Shown: positions 1 to 7,045, counted from the stretch's first letter. The stretch is DNA of 8,595 bases from Gammaproteobacteria bacterium (GCA_015487895.1 WFOW01000098.1:1-8595), one strand, 5' to 3'. Made by a program: numbers and translations. Notes: generated by a model not told the origin, from the letters alone.

Positions 1-561
1 ACCCTGAAGAAGAAGTGATTAAGACCCGCCGGGATGGCGTCCTGGTGGGACGCGCAGTAGTGAGCACCGCACCCTGAAGAAGAAGGGATTAAGACGGCCG
101 GGTTGGCGGCCGCCACGCACCAGACCGAGTGTGAGCACCGCACCCTGAAGAAGAAGGGATTAAGACGGCCTGGAGCGCGGCCACCTGGCGGCGGTGGGCT
201 GTGAGCACCGCACCCTGAAGAAGAAGGGATTAAGACGCCACGCGCGCGCCGACCGCAGGGGCCAGCTTGCGTGAGCACCGCACCCTGAAGAAGAAGGGAT
301 TAAGACCGCACCCTTCGCCGTGTCCGTCCCGACACGCCAGTGAGCACCGCACCCTGAAGAAGAAGGGATTAAGACCGGGTCGAGTTCAACGTCACTCGCC
401 CGTGAGCACCGCACCCTGAAGAAGAAGGGATTAAGACTGGCTTCCCTTGTCCAAATTGACGCCGCAAGCCAGTGAGCACCGCACCCTGAAGAAGAAGGGA
501 TTAAGACGCGCCACTCGTGGCTGATGGGAACTTGTCTGGCGGTGAGCACCGCACCCTGAAG
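1..561 (+). CRISPR. CRISPR array, leader-distal end, eight spacers visible
   Basis: The repeat unit is 36 bp, beginning GTGAGCACCG and ending GGGATTAAGAC. Full copies start at 60, 131, 201, 271, 340, 402 and 472. A partial copy (last 25 nt) opens the window at 1-25 and a broken copy closes the array at 542-561. The eight spacers are 34, 35, 34, 34, 33, 26, 34 and 34 nt long and all differ. Full copies are identical; the copy at 1-25 has one G-to-T change at position 16. The repeat has a short CCCT/AGGG stem, and its last eight bases (ATTAAGAC) resemble the ATTGAAAC-type 5' handle of many type I and type III crRNAs. The degenerate copy on the right suggests the leader, and probably the cas genes, lie left of the window with transcription rightward. 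No cas gene is present, so the type cannot be assigned. Confidence 0.97.
542..561 (+). repeat. Truncated terminal CRISPR repeat merged with a transposase remnant
   Basis: The first 20 nt match the repeat exactly, ending CGCACCCTGAAG. The sequence then continues GAGCAGCTGCTG instead of AAGAAGGGATTAAGAC. Bases 550-561 also read as Arg-Thr-Leu-Lys in the frame of the downstream IS3-type transposase remnant, whose family commonly has an RTLKE-QLLW stretch here. The repeat end and the transposase start therefore share about 12 nt. Confidence 0.85.
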
Positions 562-725
562 GAGCAGCTGCTGTAGGTGCGGATCCTCGACACTGTCGAG
601 GAGCTGGGCAAACGCTGCTTGAGTTCAAGGAGCGCTACAACCGGCATTGGCTGCTGCAGCGTCATGGCTACGCCACCCTGGCTGAGGTGCGCCAGACCTG
701 CATGTTCATGCCGGAGGCTGCGTGA
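550..725 (+). pseudogene. IS3-family transposase (OrfB) C-terminal remnant
   Basis: This is a relic of the C-terminal end of an IS3-type DDE transposase (integrase core). In one frame 550-612 reads RTLKEQLL, then TAG at 574-576 where the family usually has Trp, then VRILDTVEELGK. From 612 the reading shifts by one frame and continues TLLEFKERYNRHWLLQRHGY and ATLAEVRQTCMFMPEAA, ending at TGA 723-725. This matches the usual pattern LKE-LLW-R-F-T-EEL...EF...YN..WL..RHGY.TP..VR. The gene is broken in three ways: its 5' part is missing, it has an in-frame stop and it has a 1-nt frameshift. The catalytic DDE residues would lie upstream and are absent. The family call comes from pattern recognition, not a search. 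Confidence 0.8.
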
Positions 726-765
726 ATTTGCGAGACAACGTGTCCAGGAGTTCGGGGGCTGTACA
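550..765 (+). mobile_element. Right-end fragment of an IS3-family insertion sequence
   Basis: The transposase remnant ends at 725. About 40 nt later comes GGGGGCTGTACA (754-765). Read inward on the opposite strand this begins TGTACAGCCCCC, a plausible IS3-type terminal inverted repeat starting with TG. TGTCCAG at 741-747 faces CTGTACA at 759-765 as an imperfect inverted repeat. The left end of the IS is missing because the element now begins inside the last CRISPR repeat. The outer boundary near 765 is inferred; no target-site duplication can be checked without the left end. Confidence 0.55.
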
Positions 766-827
766 CGGCTAGCGGCCGCACGCGGGACAGTGACGGGCTG
801 CTCGACGTTCTGTCGTCGGCGGGGATC

Positions 828-1196
828 GTGAGCCTTGAGGGGCGAGAAGACGGGACAGGCGAACCTGCCGGGCTCCAGGCGAGCGGGCGGCCCGCCTACG
901 TGCTCGTGCCGTACCGGGATTTCGAGCGCATCCGCCCGCTGCTCGAGGCGGCACGCGCCTCGCGCAACATTCCCCAGGAGGTCGTCGAGCGGCACGCGCT
1001 CGACGGCGTTCCGCTCGTGCGCGCATGGCGCGGGCACCTCGGGCTCAGCTAGGAGGAGCTGGCCGCCCGCGCCGGCATGAGGCCGTCGGCGCTCGCGCGC
1101 ATCGAGCGTCCCTCCAGCCGCCCGCGGCGCACGACGCTAGCGCGCCTGGCCCGTGCGATGGGGCTGCGCCTGGAGCGGCTCGCCCTGCCGCGCTGA
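828..1196 (+). pseudogene. XRE/HTH antitoxin-like regulator, interrupted by TAG
   Basis: One continuous frame runs from a GTG at 828 to TGA at 1194-1196, broken only by TAG at 1050-1052. The first part has SGRPAYVLVPYRDFERI, resembling the short N-terminal domain of some PHD/HTH-type antitoxins. The second part is a helix-turn-helix: RAWRGHLGLS, stop, EELAARAGMRPSALARIE, then TLARLARAMGLRLERLALPR. The stop sits where XRE domains usually have Gln (LSQEELA), so a single CAG-to-TAG change would explain it. The 75-codon product upstream of the stop would lack the recognition helix. The start is uncertain: the frame is also open upstream to the probable IS end at 765, there is no clear ribosome site, and the IS may have removed the original 5' end. 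No toxin partner is visible. Confidence 0.7.
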
Positions 1197-1199
1197 CCA

Positions 1200-1233
1200 C
1201 CCTCACCGCGCGCTGCTGGCTGCACGCTGAGGG
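1200..1233. terminator. Possible hairpin between convergent genes
   Basis: CCCTCA (1200-1205) pairs with TGAGGG (1228-1233), and GCG (1208-1210) can pair with CGC (1225-1227) inside it. It lies in the 82-bp gap between the XRE pseudogene and the end of nrdJb, which converge. There is no T-run on either side, so it is not a canonical intrinsic terminator. The rest of the gap shows nothing else. Confidence 0.3.
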
Positions 1234-1278
1234 CCGCTCGCCGCCCGCCGCCGACCGTTCACCGCGACCCGCAGGCCG

Positions 1279-1992
1279 CTAGCCGCACTTCGACTCGCCG
1301 CAGTTGAGGCAGGTCATGCAGCCGTCCATGAGGATCATGGCCTTGTGCTGGCACTTGGGGCAGAGCTGCGCGCCCTCGGGGAAGGGCGAGCCCTCCTCGG
1401 CGCAGCCGCCGCCCGAGCCGAGGCTCGCCTCGTACTGGGCGCGCTTCTCCTCGATCAGGCGGCGCTGGTGCTCGTCCGGGCCTTCGTCGCGGAGCAGCCC
1501 GATCATGCGCAGGTGGCACTCGATGACGTCGCCGATCTCGGCCACCAGCGAGGGCATGAACTTGCCGCCCTTCTTGAAGTAGCCCCCGCGCGGGTCGAAG
1601 ACCGAGCGCAGCTCCTCGACCAGGAAGGTCACGTCGCCGCCCTTGCGGAAGACCGCCGAGATGATGCGCGTGAGCGCCACGATCCACTGGAAGTGGTCCA
1701 TGTTCTTCGAGTTGATGAAGATCTCGAAGGGGCGGCGCAGCTCGTGCTCGGTGCCCTGGTTGAGCACGATGTCGTTGATGGTGACGTAGAGCGCGTGCTC
1801 GGAGAGCGGCGTCTTGATCTTGTAGGTGGCGCCGAGCAGCATGGGCGGACGCTCGAGGCGCTCGTGCATCTGCACCACGTTGTCCGCCGCGGGTGTCTGC
1901 TCTTGCGCGGGATCCGCGGCCTCGGCTTCCGGCTCGTCCTCGTCCTTCACCACCTCGTACTTGACGATCTTCTTGTCGATGCGGATGGCCAT
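1279..1992 (-). CDS. nrdJb: NrdJb, small component of split class II ribonucleotide reductase
   Basis: A 237-aa cytosolic partner of NrdJa in adenosylcobalamin-dependent reduction of ribonucleotides to deoxyribonucleotides. In organisms with split NrdJ this polypeptide carries the C-terminal part that is a single chain elsewhere. A TSCPD-type domain spans about residues 48-160 (MLLGATYKIKTPLSEHALYV, NDIVLNQG, FEIFINSKNMDHFQWIVALT). The C-terminus is a cysteine cluster, CPKC...CMTCLNCGESKCG, with Cys 211, 214, 225, 228, 231 and 236, suited to a zinc ribbon and to the shuttle thiols that re-reduce the active site. Residues 17-38 are acidic and probably a flexible linker. The ATG at 1992 is chosen because GGAGG (complement of 2001-2005) lies 8 nt upstream. 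It begins 29 nt after the nrdJa stop, so the two are probably co-transcribed. Confidence 0.93.
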   Translation of the reverse strand: MAIRIDKKIVKYEVVKDEDEPEAEAADPAQEQTPAADNVVQMHERLERPPMLLGATYKIKTPLSEHALYVTINDIVLNQGTEHELRRPFEIFINSKNMDHFQWIVALTRIISAVFRKGGDVTFLVEELRSVFDPRGGYFKKGGKFMPSLVAEIGDVIECHLRMIGLLRDEGPDEHQRRLIEEKRAQYEASLGSGGGCAEEGSPFPEGAQLCPKCQHKAMILMDGCMTCLNCGESKCG

Positions 1993-2021
1993 CTTCCGTA
2001 CCTCCGTGCCGCGCCGCGCAC

Positions 2022-5000
2022 TCAGAACTTGCCGTAGTAGCCCTCCTTGAGGGCGTCGAACAGGTTGGCGGCGGTGTGGGTCTCGCCGTCGTACTCCACC
2101 TCGTCGGTGCCCTTGCACTCGACCACCGTGCCGTCCTCGAGGGTGAAGCGGTAGGTGGTGGCGGCGAGGTCCTTCTCCTTGACCAGCACCCCCTGGAAGG
2201 CCTCGGGGTTGAAGCGGAAGGTGGTGCAGCCCTTCAGCCCGCGCTCGTAGGCGTAGAGGTAGATGTCCTTGAAGTCCTCGTAGGGGTAGTCCGTGGGCAC
2301 GTTGGCGGTCTTCGAGATCGAGGAGTCGATCCACTTCTGCGCCGCCGCCTGGATGTCGACGTGCTCGCGCGGGGTGATGTCGTCGGCCGTGACGAAGTAG
2401 TCCGGCAGGCGGTGCGCGGGATCCTCGGCCTCGGGGTGCGCCTCGGGATCGACCAGGTGCCGGTAGGCGAGGAGCTCGTAGGAGTAGACGTCGACGCGCT
2501 CCTTGGTCTTGCGCCCCTCGCGGATGACGTTGCGGAAATAATGGTGCGCGAAGCTCGGCTCGATGCCGTTGCTCGCGTTGTTGGCGAGCGAGAGCGAGAT
2601 CGTGCCCGTGGGGGCGATGGAGCTGTGATGCGTGAAGCGGGCGCCGACCTCGGCGATGCGCTCGACGAGCTCGGGCTCGACCTCGGCGAGCTGCTGCATA
2701 TAGCGGCTGTAGCGCGCGTGCAGCACGCGCCCCGGGACCCGGTCGCCGGCGCGGATGCCGTCGCCGCGCATCTCGGGACGGCGCGCGAGCATCTCCTCCG
2801 TCACCTCGAAGTGCTCGTCCATGATGGGCGCGGGACCCTTCTCCTCGGCGAGCTCCACCGCCACGCGCCAGCCGGTGACGGCGAGCTCGCGCGTGACCTC
2901 CTCGGTGAAGGCGAGCGACTCGGGCGAGCCGTAGCGGATGCCGAGCATGGTGAGCGCAGACCCCAGACCCAGGTAGCCCATGCCGTGCCGGCGCTTGCGC
3001 ATGATCTCCCGCCGCTGGGCCTCCAGCGGCAGGCCGTTGATCTCGACCACGTTGTCGAGCATGCGGGTGAAGACGGCCACCACCTCGCGGAAGGTGTCCC
3101 AGTCGAAGCGCGCGCGCGGCGTGAAGGGCTCGCGCACGAAGCGCGTGAGATTGACCGACCCTAGGAGGCAGTTGTGGACCACCATGCCGTTGACGACCAG
3201 GGTGTGGGTCGACGGCTCCTCGATGTCATAGACCGGCCTCGAGCCAAGGGGACGTACGCCGGCCAAGCGCGCCACATGGCGCTCCTTCGGCTGGCGCCAG
3301 CGCTGCTTCTCGCGCAGCTGTCGCTCGAGGGATTGCTGCTTGCGCGTGTTGAAAGGGAAGCCGATGAAGCGCCAGAACCTGTAGGCGTCCTGCTGCTGCA
3401 CGCGCAACGTGAAGAACGCCTTTCCTTTGGACTCGCTGGCGAAGACGGTACCGTGCACGCCGAAGTTCAGCAGCAGGAGCTGGATGTCCTCCAGCCACTC
3501 CCGGGACGCGGACACCAGCCGGACCGAGGGCTTGTCGGCATCGATGCAACCGTCGGCGCAGAAGACTGCGGCGAGGAAGGAAGCCTGCTGATCCGGGCCC
3601 GCGCGCCACACCTTTTCCGGGACGCGCACCGCCGAAGAGCGGAAGTCCGACAGGCCGAGCTCCCGCCGCAGGCGCCGCACGGCCGCACTGCGGTAGCAGG
3701 CGATCGCGTAGACCTGGCGCACCTCGCCCTCGTACGTCATCCGCAGCTCGCCGTCGGTTCCCGTCAGCGCCTTGAAGCGCGGCGCCAGCCTTGCCATCGC
3801 CACGTCGTCCTCGTCGCTGAACAGCAGCCCGGCCGAGTCCGTCAGCCAACCGTCGGCCAGGAGCCACCCGTACAGCGCGAAGTCGAGGTCGAGCGTCCGC
3901 TCGGCGGGGCCGGGTGCCTGCACGCTCGCCTCCTCGGGTAGCACGACGCGGTAGGTCTCCTTGCGATGGCGCACTGCGCCTGCCTTCCACCCCAACCGGC
4001 CGAGCACACGGACCAGCTCCTCGCAAGCGGCCTTGTCGGCGAAGACGGCCGGCCTGCCCCGGTAGCTGGCGCTCGTAAGACGCGCCGCATACACGTAGCC
4101 CTCGAGCGCCTCGCGGGGCGCCTCCTCGAGCCGCAGTCGCGCCACCTCCTCCATGACCGGGTGGTGGCGGGATACGTGCAGCCCTTTGGCACGATCGGTG
4201 TAGTTCACGCACAGCTCGTCGAGCAGCCACTGCAGGAGCCGGCGGCGCGACTGGCGGGTCACGACGAGGGTTTCTCCCGCATAAGGCCCGACAAGGTAGC
4301 GGAGTGCGCCGAGGCGGAAGGGATCGACCAGCGGCAGGCTTGCGAGCTCCCTCGCCTGCACGTGGACCTCGTCACCCGGCTGAAGCTCGTCGACACGCCG
4401 CCAGCCGTCCGGGGTGTACACCCTGTGGTCCGGCGTGAGCTCGATTCGCTGGCCGTTGTCGAAGCGCAGCTCCCAGACCTCGCGCTCGCCGTTCTGCACG
4501 AGCGTGCAGGGGCGAAGCTCCGTCTTGCGGCCGGTGAAGACGTCATCGACTGCCACCTCGAGCGGCAACCCCTGCCGGACGAGCGCATAGGCGTCTTCCG
4601 TCCGCAGCACCCCGTAGTTGGTGACCAGGCGCATGTTCCCCGTCCAACATGCTCCATAAGGGGGCAGAGGTTGCTCGCCGCAAGGGTTGGTGGCGCGGAT
4701 GTTCTCGCACCACCAGTTGTTGTTCATCTCGTTGACCCGGTCGATGAGGATGAAGCCCGGCTCGGCGTAGTCGTAGGTGGAGGACATGATGAGGTCCCAC
4801 AGGCGCCGGGCCTTGATGGTGCGGTAGATGCGGCAGGCGACGCGCCCGCGCCGGTCCGTGATGTAGCCCTCCTTCACGGGCCAGTCGCGCCAGATCACCT
4901 GCGATGGGTCGCCGAGGTCGATGCCCTCGGCCTCGGCCTCCTTCTCGGTGAGGGGGAAGGCGAGCGGCCACGGCGCATCCGCCTTCACGGCTTCCATGAA

Positions 5001-6974
5001 CTCCTCGGTCACCAGCAGCGAGCAGTTGAACTGCCGCAGCCGGCCGTCCTCGCGCTTGGCGCGGATGAACTCCATCACGTCCGGGTGCGAGACGTCGAAG
5101 GTGGCCATCTGCGCGCCGCGCCGGCCGCCCGCCGAGGAGACCGTGAAGCACATGCGGTCGTAGATGTCCATGAAGGACAGCGGGCCCGAGGTGTAGGCGC
5201 CGGCGCCCGAGACATAGGCCCCGCGCGGCCGCAGCGTGCTGAACTCATAGCCGATACCACAGTTGTGGATCACCAGGAGGCCGCGGTCTCCGGCCAGATA
5301 GTTGTTGTGGCCCTCCACGGTGAAATCGTAGAAAGTCTCGTCGAGCTCCAGGCCGCGGCGGATGCGCTCCACGGGGCGCAGGCTGAGCGCAAAGTCGATC
5401 TCGCCGCTGAGCTCGGGGAAACGTGCCCGCCAACGCTCGAGCCAGAGCCGCCCGACCGTCTCACGCTCGTGGTAGCGATGGTAGAAGCCGAGCCGTTGGC
5501 GCTCGTCGTGCGCCAGGGCGGCCGCGCACCGGGCGAGCGCCATGCGCAGCGAATCCGTGATACGGAAACGGTCGTACTGGGAAGGCTTCGGTGCAGCCGT
5601 CAGGATGCGGCGGCGCTTGCGGCTGTCCGCCATGAAAGGTGCCACCCTGTGGAGGAAGGCGGAGTCGGAGATCTTGAGCATCACGCCTTCGTCCACGATG
5701 TCGCGTCCATTGAGCCGGTGCACGCGGCGGCGCCGGCAGGTCAGAGCCCCGTGCACCCCGAAAAGCCCGAGAAGCCCCTGGAGCTCACGGGCGAAGCTTT
5801 CCGAGGCAGTGGCAATGGTCACCGCCCCGGTACCCCGATCCACGGTTCCATCGGTGTCGATCAGCCCCGCCAGGAAAGGCAGGAAATGCCGCTCCGGATG
5901 CCGCGCGATCCAGGACGGCACCCGCAGGGAACGGGCCTTGGCGCCCACCTGCCAGTCCACCAGCTCCGCGGCGCGGCTCACCGCGAAGCTCGAGACGGCA
6001 TAGTCCCACACCGGGGTGCCGTTGGCCGTGCAAGCCGCTGCGACCTGCGCCCTGCTTCCGCAGAACGCCGTGAAGAAGCTCGCATAGCGCTCCACCACTT
6101 CGCGCTCGGCCGAGCGGATTTTGAAGACGAGCCGCCTGCCCGCGAGGCGGGCCCGCTCGGCCCATGCATGGCGCGTGCGAGCATAGATCTTGCGGCGCTC
6201 ATAGGCGCTGCCATCCCCCAGGTGTGCCCCAGCGAACCACGCCTCGAGGGCCGAGGCACGTTCGGCCGCCCACGGAAGACGATGCTGGACAAGAGCGTCC
6301 GATTCCCGCACCTCACCCGCAGGCACATAACGCAGAGCGCCGTCGCGCCACACGAGCACCGGATGTTTGACTGACGTCCGGAGCCGCACGCCTCCGGCCT
6401 GAAGCTCGATGTTCTCCTCCTTCGGCACCCGGACAGTCATGTGGCAGACGATGCGGCGCATCTCGACACGCCTGCGCTCCCGGTCATAGCTCAGGATGAA
6501 CCTGTGCCGCTCGCGCACCGCCTGCTCCACCGGCACAACGCCGTGCTCTGTGACGACCCGCGTGCCTGGGGCGACACAACCCGCCTTCAGGGTGAGGCCG
6601 GCCTCGTGCACCTTGCGCAGGATGTCGTCCATGGAGTCGTGGATGGTGCCCGAGACCGTGCAGTTGATCGTGGAGGTCGCGGGCTTGTGCTCCCAGGCGC
6701 CGGCGTTCGAGATGATGCGCCCCGCCGGGATGGCGCCCTGGCGCAGCGCCCACAGGAAGCGCTCGTACCACTCCTCGCGCTTCTCGGGCGTGGCCTCGAC
6801 CTCGGCCAGCGCGCGCGCGACCCGCTTCCAGGTGTCGTCCATGGTCTCGTCGATGGGGCGGCCGTCGCGCGTCTTGAGGCGGTACTTGCGGTCCCAGATG
6901 TCGACGGAGGCAGGCTGGTAGGGGATGTCGGCCGCGCCCTGCAGCCGACGGACATCGGCGATCCTGGTGCTCAT
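2022..6974 (-). CDS. nrdJa: NrdJa, class II ribonucleotide reductase catalytic component with two inteins
   Basis: A 1650-aa precursor that should splice to a 718-aa B12-dependent ribonucleotide reductase making dNTPs in the cytosol without needing oxygen. Exteins are precursor residues 1-132, 572-775 and 1269-1650. In spliced numbering, INCTVSG carries redox Cys105, NPCGE carries the active-site Asn324, radical Cys326 and Glu328, and YGACLLGSVNL carries the second redox Cys337. APTGTISLS...GIEPSF in the C-extein is the substrate-phosphate region. GCGIGYEFSTLRPRG and SSAGGRRGAQM match proteobacterial NrdJ. No N-terminal ATP-cone is evident. The ATG at 6974 is preferred because GGAGGG lies 10 nt upstream; the frame is open to another ATG at 7067, which would add 31 atypical residues across the putative NrdR operator. 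It heads an operon with nrdJb. Confidence 0.95.
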   Translation of the reverse strand: MSTRIADVRRLQGAADIPYQPASVDIWDRKYRLKTRDGRPIDETMDDTWKRVARALAEVEATPEKREEWYERFLWALRQGAIPAGRIISNAGAWEHKPATSTINCTVSGTIHDSMDDILRKVHEAGLTLKAGCVAPGTRVVTEHGVVPVEQAVRERHRFILSYDRERRRVEMRRIVCHMTVRVPKEENIELQAGGVRLRTSVKHPVLVWRDGALRYVPAGEVRESDALVQHRLPWAAERASALEAWFAGAHLGDGSAYERRKIYARTRHAWAERARLAGRRLVFKIRSAEREVVERYASFFTAFCGSRAQVAAACTANGTPVWDYAVSSFAVSRAAELVDWQVGAKARSLRVPSWIARHPERHFLPFLAGLIDTDGTVDRGTGAVTIATASESFARELQGLLGLFGVHGALTCRRRRVHRLNGRDIVDEGVMLKISDSAFLHRVAPFMADSRKRRRILTAAPKPSQYDRFRITDSLRMALARCAAALAHDERQRLGFYHRYHERETVGRLWLERWRARFPELSGEIDFALSLRPVERIRRGLELDETFYDFTVEGHNNYLAGDRGLLVIHNCGIGYEFSTLRPRGAYVSGAGAYTSGPLSFMDIYDRMCFTVSSAGGRRGAQMATFDVSHPDVMEFIRAKREDGRLRQFNCSLLVTEEFMEAVKADAPWPLAFPLTEKEAEAEGIDLGDPSQVIWRDWPVKEGYITDRRGRVACRIYRTIKARRLWDLIMSSTYDYAEPGFILIDRVNEMNNNWWCENIRATNPCGEQPLPPYGACWTGNMRLVTNYGVLRTEDAYALVRQGLPLEVAVDDVFTGRKTELRPCTLVQNGEREVWELRFDNGQRIELTPDHRVYTPDGWRRVDELQPGDEVHVQARELASLPLVDPFRLGALRYLVGPYAGETLVVTRQSRRRLLQWLLDELCVNYTDRAKGLHVSRHHPVMEEVARLRLEEAPREALEGYVYAARLTSASYRGRPAVFADKAACEELVRVLGRLGWKAGAVRHRKETYRVVLPEEASVQAPGPAERTLDLDFALYGWLLADGWLTDSAGLLFSDEDDVAMARLAPRFKALTGTDGELRMTYEGEVRQVYAIACYRSAAVRRLRRELGLSDFRSSAVRVPEKVWRAGPDQQASFLAAVFCADGCIDADKPSVRLVSASREWLEDIQLLLLNFGVHGTVFASESKGKAFFTLRVQQQDAYRFWRFIGFPFNTRKQQSLERQLREKQRWRQPKERHVARLAGVRPLGSRPVYDIEEPSTHTLVVNGMVVHNCLLGSVNLTRFVREPFTPRARFDWDTFREVVAVFTRMLDNVVEINGLPLEAQRREIMRKRRHGMGYLGLGSALTMLGIRYGSPESLAFTEEVTRELAVTGWRVAVELAEEKGPAPIMDEHFEVTEEMLARRPEMRGDGIRAGDRVPGRVLHARYSRYMQQLAEVEPELVERIAEVGARFTHHSSIAPTGTISLSLANNASNGIEPSFAHHYFRNVIREGRKTKERVDVYSYELLAYRHLVDPEAHPEAEDPAHRLPDYFVTADDITPREHVDIQAAAQKWIDSSISKTANVPTDYPYEDFKDIYLYAYERGLKGCTTFRFNPEAFQGVLVKEKDLAATTYRFTLEDGTVVECKGTDEVEYDGETHTAANLFDALKEGYYGKF
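3171..4649 (-). mobile_element. Intein 2 in NrdJa with LAGLIDADG homing endonuclease
   Basis: A 493-aa in-frame insertion splitting NPCGEQPLPPYGA from CLLGSVNLTRF. Block A is CWTGNMRLVTNYGV, block B is ELTPDHRVYTPDGW (TPDH at residues 72-75), and the C-terminal blocks are VYDIEEPSTHTLVVNG followed by MVVHN and Cys+1. Both LAGLIDADG motifs are recognisable with their acidic residue: LYGWLLADG (259-267) and FLAAVFCADG (358-367). Between the splicing N-half and the first motif lie about 150 extra residues (roughly 105-255) containing basic stretches such as RQSRRRLLQWLLDEL and VRHRKETYRVVL, possibly an added DNA-binding region. All nucleophiles needed for standard splicing are present. Flanking extein codons look foreign (see findings). 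Confidence 0.93.
5262..6578 (-). mobile_element. Intein 1 in NrdJa with LAGLIDADG homing endonuclease
   Basis: A 439-aa in-frame insertion splitting LKAG from CGIGYEFS. It starts with Cys1 (CVAPGTRVVTEHG, block A), has a block B-like TSVKHPVL at residues 68-75, and ends FYDFTVEGHNNYLAG...VIHN, with the usual penultimate His and terminal Asn followed by host Cys+1. These are the residues of class 1 protein splicing: Cys1 thioester, transfer to Cys+1, Asn cyclisation. A dodecapeptide homing endonuclease sits between the halves: WFAGAHLGDG (114-123) and FLAGLIDTDG (235-244), both keeping the acidic residue used for metal-dependent cleavage. It may be an active homing element or a recently active one. 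Splicing and cleavage are inferred from motifs only. Confidence 0.93.
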
Positions 6975-7045
6975 GGCGGCGGGACCCTCCGGTTGGCGCT
7001 CCGCCGGCGTCGCGCGCCGGCTTGTGATCGTTGTGGGGCGCCGGA

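Noticed and set aside
160..1037. Several open frames running through the CRISPR array on the minus strand
   Set aside because: Their translations repeat LNPFFFRVRCS, which is just the CRISPR repeat read in frame.
574..1052. In-frame TAG codons in both the transposase remnant and the XRE gene as a sign of amber recoding
   Set aside because: The transposase also has a frameshift and a missing 5' part. Simple decay explains both, and the healthy genes end in TGA or TAG.
2076..3164. 362-codon plus-strand open frame opposite the NrdJa C-extein
   Set aside because: Low-complexity Leu/Val/Arg/Asp/Glu-rich translation typical of antisense frames; no independent start signal.
3966..6374. 802-codon open frame on the plus strand spanning much of nrdJa and both inteins
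   Set aside because: It is an antisense shadow of a high-GC gene, where stops are rare on the opposite strand. Its translation shows no recognisable domain, while the minus strand reads as NrdJa with perfect motifs.
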